Assembly (NCBI RefSeq): GCF_004770615.1
Contig: NZ_RQER01000010.1
Location: forward strand, 332,315 to 396,314
Reading direction: 5' to 3'
Length of the DNA: 64,000 bases
From: Leptospira langatensis
GTDB taxonomy: Bacteria; Spirochaetota; Leptospiria; Leptospirales; Leptospiraceae
This document shows, in pieces, positions 1-8,236 of the stretch (position 1 is its first letter; each line of letters begins with the position of its first letter). Below the pieces are notes generated by a model that made no database searches, had not been told where the DNA came from, and worked only from the letters and a program-made list of their open reading frames with translations. Both the position numbers and the translations under genes were made by a program.

Positions 1-372
1 TTCACTTTCGTGAACCGTGCATTCGGTCCATACGGTTGGGCTTACTTCATCATGTTCAGCTGTAACGTGTTTGCGCCTCAGGTATTCTGGTCTAAGAAAC
101 TTAGAAACAGCATCCCTGTGATGTTCGTAGTATCTATCATCGTAAACATAGGAATGTGGTTTGAACGTTTCGTGATCGTAATGACCCTTCACAGAGACTT
201 CTTACCTTCCAGCTGGGACGTGTATGTTCCGACAGTTTACGACTTCATGATGTTGCTCGGAACCTTCGGTATCTTCTTCACCCTATTCCTTCTGTTCTGT
301 AGATTGCTTCCTGTAATTGCGATCGCAGAAGTGAAGACAGTAATGCCTCATAAAGACGGAGGTCATCATTAA
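1..372 (+). CDS. actC: Alternative complex III subunit ActC, C-terminal fragment (NrfD-like)
   Basis: The reading frame is open from the first base of the window, so the 5' end lies outside; only about 123 C-terminal residues are seen. ActC is the NrfD/PsrC-type membrane subunit that handles quinol in alternative complex III, which replaces cytochrome bc1. The visible part has three hydrophobic segments, an FERFVIV stretch and a His-rich tail ending in GGHH. Its TAA stop overlaps the ATG of the ActD gene, and ActE and ActF follow, so the family call rests on both sequence character and operon context. Confidence 0.85.
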   Translation, partial: FTFVNRAFGPYGWAYFIMFSCNVFAPQVFWSKKLRNSIPVMFVVSIIVNIGMWFERFVIVMTLHRDFLPSSWDVYVPTVYDFMMLLGTFGIFFTLFLLFCRLLPVIAIAEVKTVMPHKDGGHH

Positions 373-923
373 TGTATTCTCCTAAGAAAGAACAGTTTCA
401 TACATTCCAAGAGACTGAGCATGGAGTATTCGGTTTATTCGATTCTCCTGCAGAGATCATAAACGCGGCTCAGAAAACCAAGGATAAAGGGTACACCAAT
501 TTCGATTGCTTTACTCCGTATCCGGTTCACGGCTTAGACGATGCGATGGGACTCCCTCGCTCCGGATTGCCTTGGGTCACCTTCTTCATGGGAATTTTCG
601 GATGCGTTGCCGGTTTCGGCATGCAGTACTTAACTCATAAGTACGATTGGCCTCTGAATATTTCCGGAAAAAGCTTCAACGCTTGGTTTGCGTACATTCC
701 GATTACTTTCGAATTCACTGTGTTCATGGCGGGTGTTTCTACAGCAGTTGCTATGTTCATTCTGACCAAGCTACCTAAAACCGGTCGTAAGGTTTTACAT
801 CCGGATATCACTACGGACAAATTCGCTCTTTGGATCCCTTCCAACTCTGCGAATTATTCCGAAAGTGGCGTTACTGATTTTATCAAAGGCCTCGGCTCTA
901 AACACGTCGAGACGGTGAAATAG
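372..923 (+). CDS. actD: Alternative complex III subunit ActD (DUF3341)
   Basis: This 183-residue protein matches the DUF3341 family, the small membrane subunit ActD of alternative complex III. It has a soluble N-terminal part of about 60 residues containing the FDSPAEIINAA and FTPYPVHGLDDAMG stretches. Two transmembrane segments follow, at roughly 65-87 and 108-132, then a soluble tail. ActD carries no cofactor in characterised complexes and is thought to be structural. The start codon overlaps the ActC stop (TAATG), implying translational coupling. An AGGAG-type site for the next gene lies just after its stop. Confidence 0.9.
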   Translation: MYSPKKEQFHTFQETEHGVFGLFDSPAEIINAAQKTKDKGYTNFDCFTPYPVHGLDDAMGLPRSGLPWVTFFMGIFGCVAGFGMQYLTHKYDWPLNISGKSFNAWFAYIPITFEFTVFMAGVSTAVAMFILTKLPKTGRKVLHPDITTDKFALWIPSNSANYSESGVTDFIKGLGSKHVETVK

Positions 924-929
924 GAGAGA

Positions 930-1541
930 TTGATGATTTCACTGCAAAGAATTTCTGCTCTTTCTCTCGCGGCTGTCCTTCTTTGGAACTGCGAGTCTAA
1001 GACCCCTCCTATGGAGTACATGCCGGATATGGCGGACTCGATCGCGAGAGAGGCACAAGAAGCGGACGCACATTTCCCGAATAACCAAGCGGTTCGTCTC
1101 CCACCAGTGGGAGCGGTTCCCGTAGGATATTATCCGTACGAATACAAGAATTGGGACAAGGCTTTGGATCAACTTCCGAACAAGGGCTTAGCAAATCCTT
1201 TCAAAGGGGATCTGGCTACTCTGAAACGCGGAGAAGACAAATACCAAACCTATTGCAGCCCTTGCCATGGCGTAAGAGGCCAAGGAAACGGTCCGGTTGT
1301 AGGTCCTGCTCCTCGCTTAAATGCGGTCCAGGCGGATGGGTCCCCTATGGCGGCTCTGACTTCTGCGGTGGCTAAAGGTTATTCCGACGGACAGATCTAC
1401 CATATCATCACCGAGGGTAAGGGAAGGATGAATAGCTATGCATCCCAAGTTACTCCTGAGGATCGTTGGAAAATTATATTATATGTTCGTAAACTACAAG
1501 AATACGACAACAAGACCAATAAGGGAACGGCTACGAAATAA
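930..1541 (+). CDS. actE: Alternative complex III subunit ActE, monohaem cytochrome c lipoprotein
   Basis: The 203-residue product has a short hydrophobic leader followed by a Cys in LLWNCES, suggesting a lipid anchor. One haem c site, CSPCHG, begins at Cys109, and a GRMNSY stretch near residue 165 probably supplies the axial methionine. ActE passes electrons out of alternative complex III towards the terminal oxidase. GGAGAG stands just upstream of the ATG. The stop overlaps the start of actF (TAATG). The single CxxCH and the neighbours separate it from the pentahaem subunit ActA. Confidence 0.88.
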   Translation: MMISLQRISALSLAAVLLWNCESKTPPMEYMPDMADSIAREAQEADAHFPNNQAVRLPPVGAVPVGYYPYEYKNWDKALDQLPNKGLANPFKGDLATLKRGEDKYQTYCSPCHGVRGQGNGPVVGPAPRLNAVQADGSPMAALTSAVAKGYSDGQIYHIITEGKGRMNSYASQVTPEDRWKIILYVRKLQEYDNKTNKGTATK

Positions 1542-2764
1542 TGGAAGTTAAGGTAGAACAAAACCTCATCAACTTTAAGCTCGATTCCAAGACCAGAAAC
1601 GCTCTGGTCGGAATGATCCTCGTTGGCTTAGCGAGTTTGGGAATTGCCGCATTCGGTCTTGGACATGAAAATCTGCGTCACGAAGGCGGGCATTCTAATC
1701 CGGCTTGGTCCGCATACCTCGTGGGAACTTTCTTCATTTTAGGAATTTCCTTAGCAGGGATCTTTTTTACCTCTCTCGGACATATCACCGGTGCGCATTG
1801 GCCGGTAACCGTTAGACGTATCTCCGAGGCTTACGGAACCTTCTTGCCAGTAGCGGGAGTCCTCTTACTTGCTTTGATCCTGGGCGCTCACGATCTATAT
1901 GAGTGGTCTCATGCGGAAGCGGTTGCGGAAGATCATTTGCTCCAACACAAGAAGCCTTTGTTAAACATGGGATTCTTCAGCACAATACTCGTGGTTCTTA
2001 GCATCGCTTGGTCCGTTTTCGGATTCACCTTCTATAAGCAGTCCGTTGCTCAGGATACAGATAAGGATGTGAAACATACCCAGTTCAACGCTAAGTTGGC
2101 GGGCGGATACATCATATTCTTCGCTCTTTCCTTCTCCTTGGCTTCTATCGAGCTCATCATGTCTTTGACTCCTCACTGGTTCTCAACCATGTTCGGAGTG
2201 TATTGCTTTGCTGGAGCTTACCAAGCGGGACTTTCTTCCTTAGTGGTTGCAGCTTATTACCTCAAGAAGAAGGGATTTCTCGGAAACTTAGTGAACGAAA
2301 ATCATATCCATGACTTAGGAAAGTTCATGTTAGGTTTCACCGTTTTCTGGGCTTACGTAGGATTCTCTCAGTTCATGTTAATCTGGTATGCGAACATCCC
2401 AGAAGAAACTTTCTTCTATGAGCAAAGGCTGACTGGAGGATGGGAGTATCTTACCCTTCTTCTTCCTTTGATCAAATTCGTGGTTCCATTCCTTCTTCTT
2501 TTGAACCGTCCGAACAAGAGAAACATAGACTTCTTATTGAAAGTCGCTCTTTGGATCATCTTCGTACAAGTAGTAGAGATCTTCTGGTTAGTATATCCAT
2601 CTAACTTCGTTGATTTCTCTTGGGGAGGACTCCTCGTAACTTTAGGAACCACTGTGGGAGTTATTGGACTCTTCTCATTCGTAGTTCTGAAAAGATTGGA
2701 GAAGGCTCCTCTAATTCCGGTCGGTGACCCGAGATTGGACGAATGTCTGCACCATCATCAATAA
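1541..2764 (+). CDS. actF: Alternative complex III subunit ActF (quinol:cytochrome c oxidoreductase membrane subunit)
   Basis: This 407-residue polytopic protein shows about ten hydrophobic segments and His-rich loops (HENLRHEGGHSN near the N-terminus, CLHHHQ at the end). Length and position fit ActF, the second large membrane subunit of alternative complex III, structurally related to NrfD/ActC. HITGAHWPVTVRRISEAYG and WEYLTLLLPLIKFVVPF-type segments are typical of the family. It is translationally coupled to actE. With ActC-ActE it oxidises quinol in the inner membrane and feeds a caa3-type oxidase, whose genes usually lie close by. Confidence 0.88.
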   Translation: MEVKVEQNLINFKLDSKTRNALVGMILVGLASLGIAAFGLGHENLRHEGGHSNPAWSAYLVGTFFILGISLAGIFFTSLGHITGAHWPVTVRRISEAYGTFLPVAGVLLLALILGAHDLYEWSHAEAVAEDHLLQHKKPLLNMGFFSTILVVLSIAWSVFGFTFYKQSVAQDTDKDVKHTQFNAKLAGGYIIFFALSFSLASIELIMSLTPHWFSTMFGVYCFAGAYQAGLSSLVVAAYYLKKKGFLGNLVNENHIHDLGKFMLGFTVFWAYVGFSQFMLIWYANIPEETFFYEQRLTGGWEYLTLLLPLIKFVVPFLLLLNRPNKRNIDFLLKVALWIIFVQVVEIFWLVYPSNFVDFSWGGLLVTLGTTVGVIGLFSFVVLKRLEKAPLIPVGDPRLDECLHHHQ

Positions 2765-2774
2765 GGAAAGGATC

Positions 2775-3299
2775 ATGAAAAAAGTAATATTGAATATAAC
2801 GATCCTTGGAATTCTAAGCCTCTTCGCGGGGGCTTGTTCCAACACCGCTCAGGTTGTAGGGAATATTAACTGCCCTACTATAGAGAAGGGTGTGATCGAT
2901 CCTAAGGTTGCGATCGTTTCCGACGACTTAGTTAGCCCAGTGGTTATCGAGAAGGTTGCCATCGGAACCGTAGTCAAGGTTTACGATTACAGAAACCATT
3001 ACTATGTAGCTAAGAACTTGGTTCGCGTGAAGACTGAAAAGAACGAAGGATGGATCAATCCTTCTTGTTTGGTTGTAGGACAGGATCCTGCGGATTCAGT
3101 ATTCAAGTGGGCATATCGCAGCGACTATAAGCCTTTCTTCGACAAGGAAGACAGAGACCATTATAATCATAAGGATCCGGATAAAGTAGAAGAAGGTTCC
3201 AAAACTACTTCCGCTAACGGATACGAATTCGACTCGTATAAAAATCTTCCTAAGGACAAGGTTCCTTTGGCAGACCTTGCTCCCGAACTGAAGAAGTAA
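2775..3299 (+). CDS. SH3-like lipoprotein at the end of the ACIII operon
   Basis: The start is the ATG at 2775, preceded by AAGGAAAGG; a longer in-frame form would run back into actF. The 174-residue product has a 20-residue leader ending in FAGAC (lipidated Cys21). Residues 50-110 look like a bacterial SH3 fold, with VGT.VKVYDYR, YYVAKNLVRVKT and EGWINPSCL elements. The C-terminal third is charged. It begins 11 bases after actF and is followed by a strong terminator, so it is probably the last gene of the respiratory operon. Its role is unknown; an assembly or anchoring factor is only a guess. Confidence 0.75.
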   Translation: MKKVILNITILGILSLFAGACSNTAQVVGNINCPTIEKGVIDPKVAIVSDDLVSPVVIEKVAIGTVVKVYDYRNHYYVAKNLVRVKTEKNEGWINPSCLVVGQDPADSVFKWAYRSDYKPFFDKEDRDHYNHKDPDKVEEGSKTTSANGYEFDSYKNLPKDKVPLADLAPELKK

Positions 3300-3339
3300 G
3301 AAAGCAAAGTTCTTTTATCCGTTTCAATAGATTCAAGAA

Positions 3340-3376
3340 CCCCCTTCGAGGAATTCCTCGTTGGGGGATTTTTTTT
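3340..3376 (+). terminator. Rho-independent terminator after the ACIII operon
   Basis: CCCCC at 3340-3344 pairs with GGGGG at 3363-3367, and inside it CGAGG (3347-3351) pairs with CCTCG (3356-3360) around an AATT loop; a TT/TT mismatch separates the helices. Eight T residues follow the stem. It sits 41 bases after the lipoprotein stop and marks the end of the operon. Confidence 0.88.
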
Positions 3377-3420
3377 ATGGTAGCCAAGCGGGAGAGGAGA
3401 CTCTTAGAATATCAGCGAAA

Positions 3421-4236
3421 ATGAAGATCCGGATTTTCTTTCTACTCTTTGCGATCCTAATTTCCAATTCCTGCGCTTCTCGTTATTCAGTGAATCGTTT
3501 GGATACTGAGCCGCCGCCTTCTCAACAGGTATTTAAGAAATTCAAGATCGCATATCTTGGTTTCAATACATTCAAATCTACTAAGCATAAGAATCCGGAC
3601 GGACGTGTGGACTTTGAGGCGGTGGCAGAACCGGATTCCCGAACTTTGAAAGAACCGATTGCCGGCAGTTTTCCGATCCCAGGGGAGAATAAGCCGAACG
3701 GCCTGAGAAAAGATATCTCTCAGGAGAAGGTGATGGGATTTGCCCGTTCTTATTTGAGCGTTACCGGCCCTACTGGGATCAAGGAACTGGAAAAGTTCCT
3801 GGAGATCAATAAGGGGCCGGACGGATATTCCTATGCCTTGCGTAATCTGCCCTACGATTATTATATAGTGGGTTTGCATGCTCCGGTTTTCGAAAAGCCA
3901 AGGAACGTAGCTCTCGGTTTCGTTACTGTTTTCTCCAGCCTTTTGAGTGTCGTGACCCTGGGGATACTTCCTTCGTACGAAGCATACGAAGCGAACACAG
4001 TCGTTCGAGTATATGATAAAAACCTAAATTTACTGAAAGAATTCCAATACGACAATAATTACTCCGTATGGAGGGCTCTTTGGATGCCTCCTAATCCGAA
4101 GGAATGCGGGATCGGAAGTTTAACCTGTCTAGGGATGTTCAGTCCGGTATTGCGGACAAACCCGTCTATCGTATTTGAAGCAGGCGCTGCTCGGATCGGT
4201 TCCGACCTGAGCAATTATATCGCCAATTTGAAATGA
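3421..4236 (+). CDS. Uncharacterised lipoprotein
   Basis: The ATG at 3421 is preferred because it gives a proper leader (MKIRIFFLLFAILISNSC, lipidated Cys18). The longer TTG form would start inside the preceding terminator. The mature part of the 271-residue product is soluble, with one hydrophobic stretch near 162-182 (NVALGFVTVFSSLLSVVTLGILPSY) that could be a transmembrane or barrel-insertion segment. I recognise no family; the pattern of a short lipidated protein with one internal hydrophobic hairpin is common in leptospires. It stands alone between a terminator and a roughly 295-base gap. Confidence 0.7.
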   Translation: MKIRIFFLLFAILISNSCASRYSVNRLDTEPPPSQQVFKKFKIAYLGFNTFKSTKHKNPDGRVDFEAVAEPDSRTLKEPIAGSFPIPGENKPNGLRKDISQEKVMGFARSYLSVTGPTGIKELEKFLEINKGPDGYSYALRNLPYDYYIVGLHAPVFEKPRNVALGFVTVFSSLLSVVTLGILPSYEAYEANTVVRVYDKNLNLLKEFQYDNNYSVWRALWMPPNPKECGIGSLTCLGMFSPVLRTNPSIVFEAGAARIGSDLSNYIANLK

Positions 4237-4531
4237 TAGTTTCTCTCGGATCGATATGGAACAATTAGAGAAACGTCTTTTCTTCCTCCGTTAAAGCAAA
4301 TCTATTCCAAAGGGAATAAGCGTCTTACGTTCGAACCTCTCCTGTCCCTCATTTTAGGGATTTGTCAAATTCTTGCCAGATTTTCCACATTACGGGTCGG
4401 AGGAAATTTTTTTCTTTAAAATCCGGAATTTTCCAGCAAAGAAGCAAAAACGAAAGACATTCTTTGCGTAAACTGCGAGTCAGTTATTTCTATATCAAAT
4501 CTTTATTTTTATTAAACGACATCGACGAGTT
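4237..4531 (+). promoter_or_regulatory. Leader region before the DUF1577-like gene
   Basis: No gene is visible in these 295 bases. They become AT-rich towards the 3' end. A TCCCTCATTTTAGGGA inverted repeat lies near 4345-4360 and runs of T near 4407-4430. A promoter for the downstream gene is expected here, but I cannot point to a confident -35/-10 pair. Confidence 0.3.
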
Positions 4532-5677
4532 ATGCAATATTTCGAAAAGAATTCAAGAGCACTGGATTATATCGCCGCTAAGGAACAGAAAAACCACGTT
4601 ATTACTAAATATCTGTTAGAGCAGGAACTTACTTTCAAGATGATTCCCTTCGAAAAAAAGGCTATCATCAAGAAGTACATGAGTGAAGAGGAGAGAGTGG
4701 TGGTCCGTATCCCGGAGGGAATGGATGAGGCTTCGGAAAAGCATATTTCCTTTTTCAAGATCCTTGCAAAATACATTGAACTGGACTGCATGCTTCTGCA
4801 GAAGATCGAAAAAGATCTGTATCTATTCAAGGTGGAGAGACTTGCGATCGCGAAGAAGAGCAGGGAGTCTTTAAGGGTTCCTGTTCCGAACGGAAAGACT
4901 TTCGTTACTAATATCGTTTCTTCCAAGACGGTAATAGATGCGAATATGTTCACTGTCCCGACTTTGGTGAAGGTTAATTTCGACGATTATAAGAACCGTC
5001 TCAAGAAGAACAGCCAAGACTCGATTGTGATCGATGCGTTCAAGCCCGGTCTGGACCGAAAGTTTGAACTTGCAAAACGTACTCGAAAATCCTTACTGAT
5101 AGAGGATACTCAAGACCCTTCTTGTTATACTTCTAATGAACCGGATAGAATGAACTATTCCAAGGATATTGATGATGATGTTCCTTCTGCGATCCGCAAA
5201 TTCAAGGACCAAAAGATCGTATCGGAGCTGATCCGTCCCATTATTTACAAGAATCATGCGGATGAGTTGATCCCAATCGGTTATATTTGGATCCAAAGCA
5301 GGGATAAGAAATTGACCTCAGAGTATCTGGCAGAGTTAGGAAGACTTTCTAAGGAGGTTGTAGATCGGATCAAGGAATCCAATACCATCAAGACCACGGA
5401 AAAGTTCACAGTTTTGGATGCTTCCGCGCAAGGAATCAAAGTCAAGATACATGATCCGAATTTGGTGGAGACACTGCCAAAACAGGAAGAGTTCGTTTTC
5501 GACGTTCTTTTTAAGATGCAGGCACCTTTGACTGTTTTTGGGATCGTTAGATGGTGGGGCAAGGATGCGGATAATCAACTTTTCATGGGATTGGAATTCA
5601 AGAGTAAGTCTGATAACCCCGGTGAAAGAGAAAGATATATTAAGAATTTAGAATTAATGAGCAAGGGCGCTCTCTGA
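4532..5677 (+). CDS. DUF1577-like protein with C-terminal PilZ-like domain
   Basis: The 381-residue protein is soluble and has no signal peptide. The N-terminal region (about 1-110) contains ALDYIAAKEQKNHVITKYLLEQ and resembles the DUF1577 family known from Leptospira. The last 100 residues end in FGIVRWWG...FMGLEF, typical of the final strands of a PilZ beta-barrel, a fold that often binds cyclic di-GMP. I do not see a clear RxxxR/DxSxxG pair in canonical spacing (FTVLDASAQGIKVKI near 290 is the closest), so nucleotide binding is uncertain. Shine-Dalgarno evidence is weak and the start could lie further in. It ends 2 bases from the converging polymerase gene. Confidence 0.65.
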   Translation: MQYFEKNSRALDYIAAKEQKNHVITKYLLEQELTFKMIPFEKKAIIKKYMSEEERVVVRIPEGMDEASEKHISFFKILAKYIELDCMLLQKIEKDLYLFKVERLAIAKKSRESLRVPVPNGKTFVTNIVSSKTVIDANMFTVPTLVKVNFDDYKNRLKKNSQDSIVIDAFKPGLDRKFELAKRTRKSLLIEDTQDPSCYTSNEPDRMNYSKDIDDDVPSAIRKFKDQKIVSELIRPIIYKNHADELIPIGYIWIQSRDKKLTSEYLAELGRLSKEVVDRIKESNTIKTTEKFTVLDASAQGIKVKIHDPNLVETLPKQEEFVFDVLFKMQAPLTVFGIVRWWGKDADNQLFMGLEFKSKSDNPGERERYIKNLELMSKGAL

Positions 5678-5679
5678 TC

Positions 5680-7980
5680 CTAAAAATCGAATCTCCCTTG
5701 AGGATCGATCAATGCATCGAAGTCCTTGAAAGAGGCGAACTCCAGCCAGATCTCCCGAAAGGCCGAGACTAGTAATTTTCTATAATATTCTAGATCGATC
5801 CCTTTCTTTACTCTCTCCGGATGGAGTTGCAGTTCTTCTTCCGGCATATATCTTTTGTCAGCGTTCTTTGCCTTTCTGTTGACTACTATATACTTGAGTT
5901 TTTCTCCCGCCTGCACATCCATTCCCATGTCTTTCAATTTCATCATGGAAAGTGCAGTGGCTCCCATGACCTCATATTCTTCTAATTCCTTGGAGCTGGA
6001 TTTGAGTAAGAGCAGATCCTCAGGTGGGATCTCTCCTCTTCTCAGCTTGGAGTCGTATAAGTAATACATGGAAAGGATCTCGCTTTCCGCTTCCTGCAAG
6101 TCGCGGATGCTTACTTTACTTCTCATCCATTCCAACATTTCCTCTTGGACTCTTCGGACAAACAAGGGAAGGTCCTTTCTTCTTGCTCCTATTCCTCTGC
6201 ATTTCAGTTTCCCGGATTGGAATCTGCCCATGTATCGATTGGCCACAGGCATCTCTCTATCCTGACTGGAAGGAGGAAATAAGAGCCAGGTATAGACCCC
6301 ATCCACTTCCATCTTGATGCCGGTAATTTTTTCTATCTCCATACACAGAAGGTCCAGTTCTTCTTGAGAGAAGGGAAGGGAACCCGGTTTCTTAATGAAG
6401 ATACTATCCGTGATCGCATGCACGAACTCGTATCCGAATTTTTCCGAGGTCTCTTTTGCGAGTAGAAGCTTTTCTCTCCCGAATGCGTTTACGCTCTCAT
6501 GGCTTTCCAATCTTCCGAATTTTGCATTCCTGTACCCCAGGTATCCGAAGGAGGTTACAAGCATCCATTTTAAACTGGCTTGCTTTGCATTATACGCTTC
6601 TAATTCGTCCCCACTCGTGATCTTGGAACGTCGTTTATAATGAGCTCTTCTGAATAATACGTGTTCGAGCGCCATCGAAACGATCCCTTTACGTTTTTTG
6701 CATATACGATATCCTATATCCGGAACGATATTCACATCGGAGCCTGGGCCACAGCACATACAATTCACGCATTCGGGAGAAATATTATGATTGGCCATGA
6801 TGCTTGGATACATTTGGGCAAAGTCCAATTGGGCTACATTCTCCGCTGTCTTGCCTTCGGAGATATTCGGTTGGAAGACCAACCCTCCCTTATCCGCTTC
6901 CAGAAGCTGAAGAGCCGTCTTGGGCGCTTCTACTGCGCTCTTCTGCCAGGGGACCAGGTATCCTTCTCTCAAGGCCACATCCATTTCAATATAAGTAAGG
7001 GCCTTGCCTGTAGAAGCTCTCGCCATCTTCTGCATAGGAAGTCTAGAAAGTCTGGCGAGCTCCACAATTCCCAAAAGATCCGCCTCCTTGTATACGAAAC
7101 TATTCTTAGAATCTATATGCCATCTTCCGAATAGAGGATAAGAAGGAGCACGAAATACTATATTCCCATAGGTGAAGTAGCTAGTTCCCTTGGTGGTTAT
7201 ATGTCTACGGATAGGAGTGGATCTATCTCGGTCCAATGCCGGAAGAAATCCTAACTTCTGTGCTTGAGAGAATAAATACGGAAAGATCACCTGGTCTCCA
7301 TGCCTGGAAAGGATGATGTCCGGATCCTCCATTCTCAGAAGAATATCTAGTTTTTCTAATAGATCTCTCGGGTCTTTGCTCAGGATCTCGTGGTAATCCG
7401 TCTTTGTGCGTATGACCAACGGATTGGATTCGAAGCCTATCCTATGGCTTTTTTTTAATTCCAGATACATGGTCTTGAATTCCGGGACCTTGTATTCGAG
7501 GGTCTGAGGAGAATCATCGGATCTGATCTCGATCACCCTTCTTCCCCCGGGATCTTCTCTATAATCGATCTCCATCTCGCATAGAGGAAAGATCCCGTTT
7601 TGGAACATATAGCTTGTAGGAAGATCCATATCGGAATGATAGATATCGAATTTACCGTAGAGTGCGTAGAGTTTACGACTGATCTTGGGTAAGACGGAAG
7701 GGCGCGAGATAACGATCCGTAAGACCGGGACTATCTCATTTTCGTAAAATAGTTTTCTACTTACATATTGAGGAGGTTCTTTGTCGTGGATCGCGTCCAG
7801 TTCATAGAGACGCTTTAGTAATTTGCTTAAGAGGGATTGCTCTCCCTTCGCATAAATGACCGGATAGAATTTATCCAAGAAAAGAAGGGGCCTTCCTTCT
7901 TCGTCCTTTAGCCAGAGATAAACGGTATCCTCCGCGTGGTATACGTCGAATAAATGGCCCTTTATTGTCTGGAGGTCCAA
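5680..7980 (-). CDS. polB: Divergent family-B DNA polymerase
   Basis: The 766-residue protein has the palm motifs of B-family polymerases: motif A LDFAQMYPSIM (Asp386), motif B KWMLVTSFGYLGY (471-483) and motif C HAITDSIF (521-528). Asp525 of motif C is kept, but the first Asp of the usual DTD is Ile. The N-terminal exonuclease region (about 120-310) looks decayed. The exo I site reads MYLELK (171-176) instead of a DIE core, and the exo II site reads RHGDQVIFPYL (226-236) without its Asp. A YKEAD (297-301) remains at the exo III position. Four Cys (404, 407, 409, 410) with Cys427 lie after motif A. It starts one base after the 84-residue gene, so the two are coupled. Known relatives act in repair or translesion synthesis; proofreading is doubtful. 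Confidence 0.88.
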   Translation of the reverse strand: MDLQTIKGHLFDVYHAEDTVYLWLKDEEGRPLLFLDKFYPVIYAKGEQSLLSKLLKRLYELDAIHDKEPPQYVSRKLFYENEIVPVLRIVISRPSVLPKISRKLYALYGKFDIYHSDMDLPTSYMFQNGIFPLCEMEIDYREDPGGRRVIEIRSDDSPQTLEYKVPEFKTMYLELKKSHRIGFESNPLVIRTKTDYHEILSKDPRDLLEKLDILLRMEDPDIILSRHGDQVIFPYLFSQAQKLGFLPALDRDRSTPIRRHITTKGTSYFTYGNIVFRAPSYPLFGRWHIDSKNSFVYKEADLLGIVELARLSRLPMQKMARASTGKALTYIEMDVALREGYLVPWQKSAVEAPKTALQLLEADKGGLVFQPNISEGKTAENVAQLDFAQMYPSIMANHNISPECVNCMCCGPGSDVNIVPDIGYRICKKRKGIVSMALEHVLFRRAHYKRRSKITSGDELEAYNAKQASLKWMLVTSFGYLGYRNAKFGRLESHESVNAFGREKLLLAKETSEKFGYEFVHAITDSIFIKKPGSLPFSQEELDLLCMEIEKITGIKMEVDGVYTWLLFPPSSQDREMPVANRYMGRFQSGKLKCRGIGARRKDLPLFVRRVQEEMLEWMRSKVSIRDLQEAESEILSMYYLYDSKLRRGEIPPEDLLLLKSSSKELEEYEVMGATALSMMKLKDMGMDVQAGEKLKYIVVNRKAKNADKRYMPEEELQLHPERVKKGIDLEYYRKLLVSAFREIWLEFASFKDFDALIDPQGRFDF

Positions 7981-7981
7981 T

Positions 7982-8236
7982 TTATTCTCTAAGGCTCTCT
8001 AACTCTTTTTTGAGTCGAAAGATCTCTTTCTTGAGATCGATCATCATGGTCAGGAGCATAGTGTCTATCGGATAAGGAGAAGAAGCCATGACTCCTGCTT
8101 GGACCTGCAACTTGGCCACTCGTATCAATTCGTCAAAGACCTCTTGGTCCGGTTTTCGGAGTCCTCTTCTGAACTGTCCTAAGCTGGATTCCACATACTG
8201 CATTTGTCTGGAATAGGGAATTACCGTTCTACCCAT
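7982..8236 (-). CDS. 84-residue helical protein coupled to PolB
   Basis: The start is the ATG at 8236, directly behind an excellent AGGAGG site; a longer in-frame form would only read through the upstream gene out of phase. The product is small, charged and probably all-helical. A middle part (QEVFDELIRVAKLQVQAGVM) is followed by a C-terminal coiled-coil-like stretch (MIDLKKEIFRLKKELESL). I recognise no family. Its start overlaps the Rad51-like gene by 16 bases and its stop is one base before polB, so all three are probably made together. A linker or clamp-adaptor role is inference only. Confidence 0.8.
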   Translation of the reverse strand: MGRTVIPYSRQMQYVESSLGQFRRGLRKPDQEVFDELIRVAKLQVQAGVMASSPYPIDTMLLTMMIDLKKEIFRLKKELESLRE

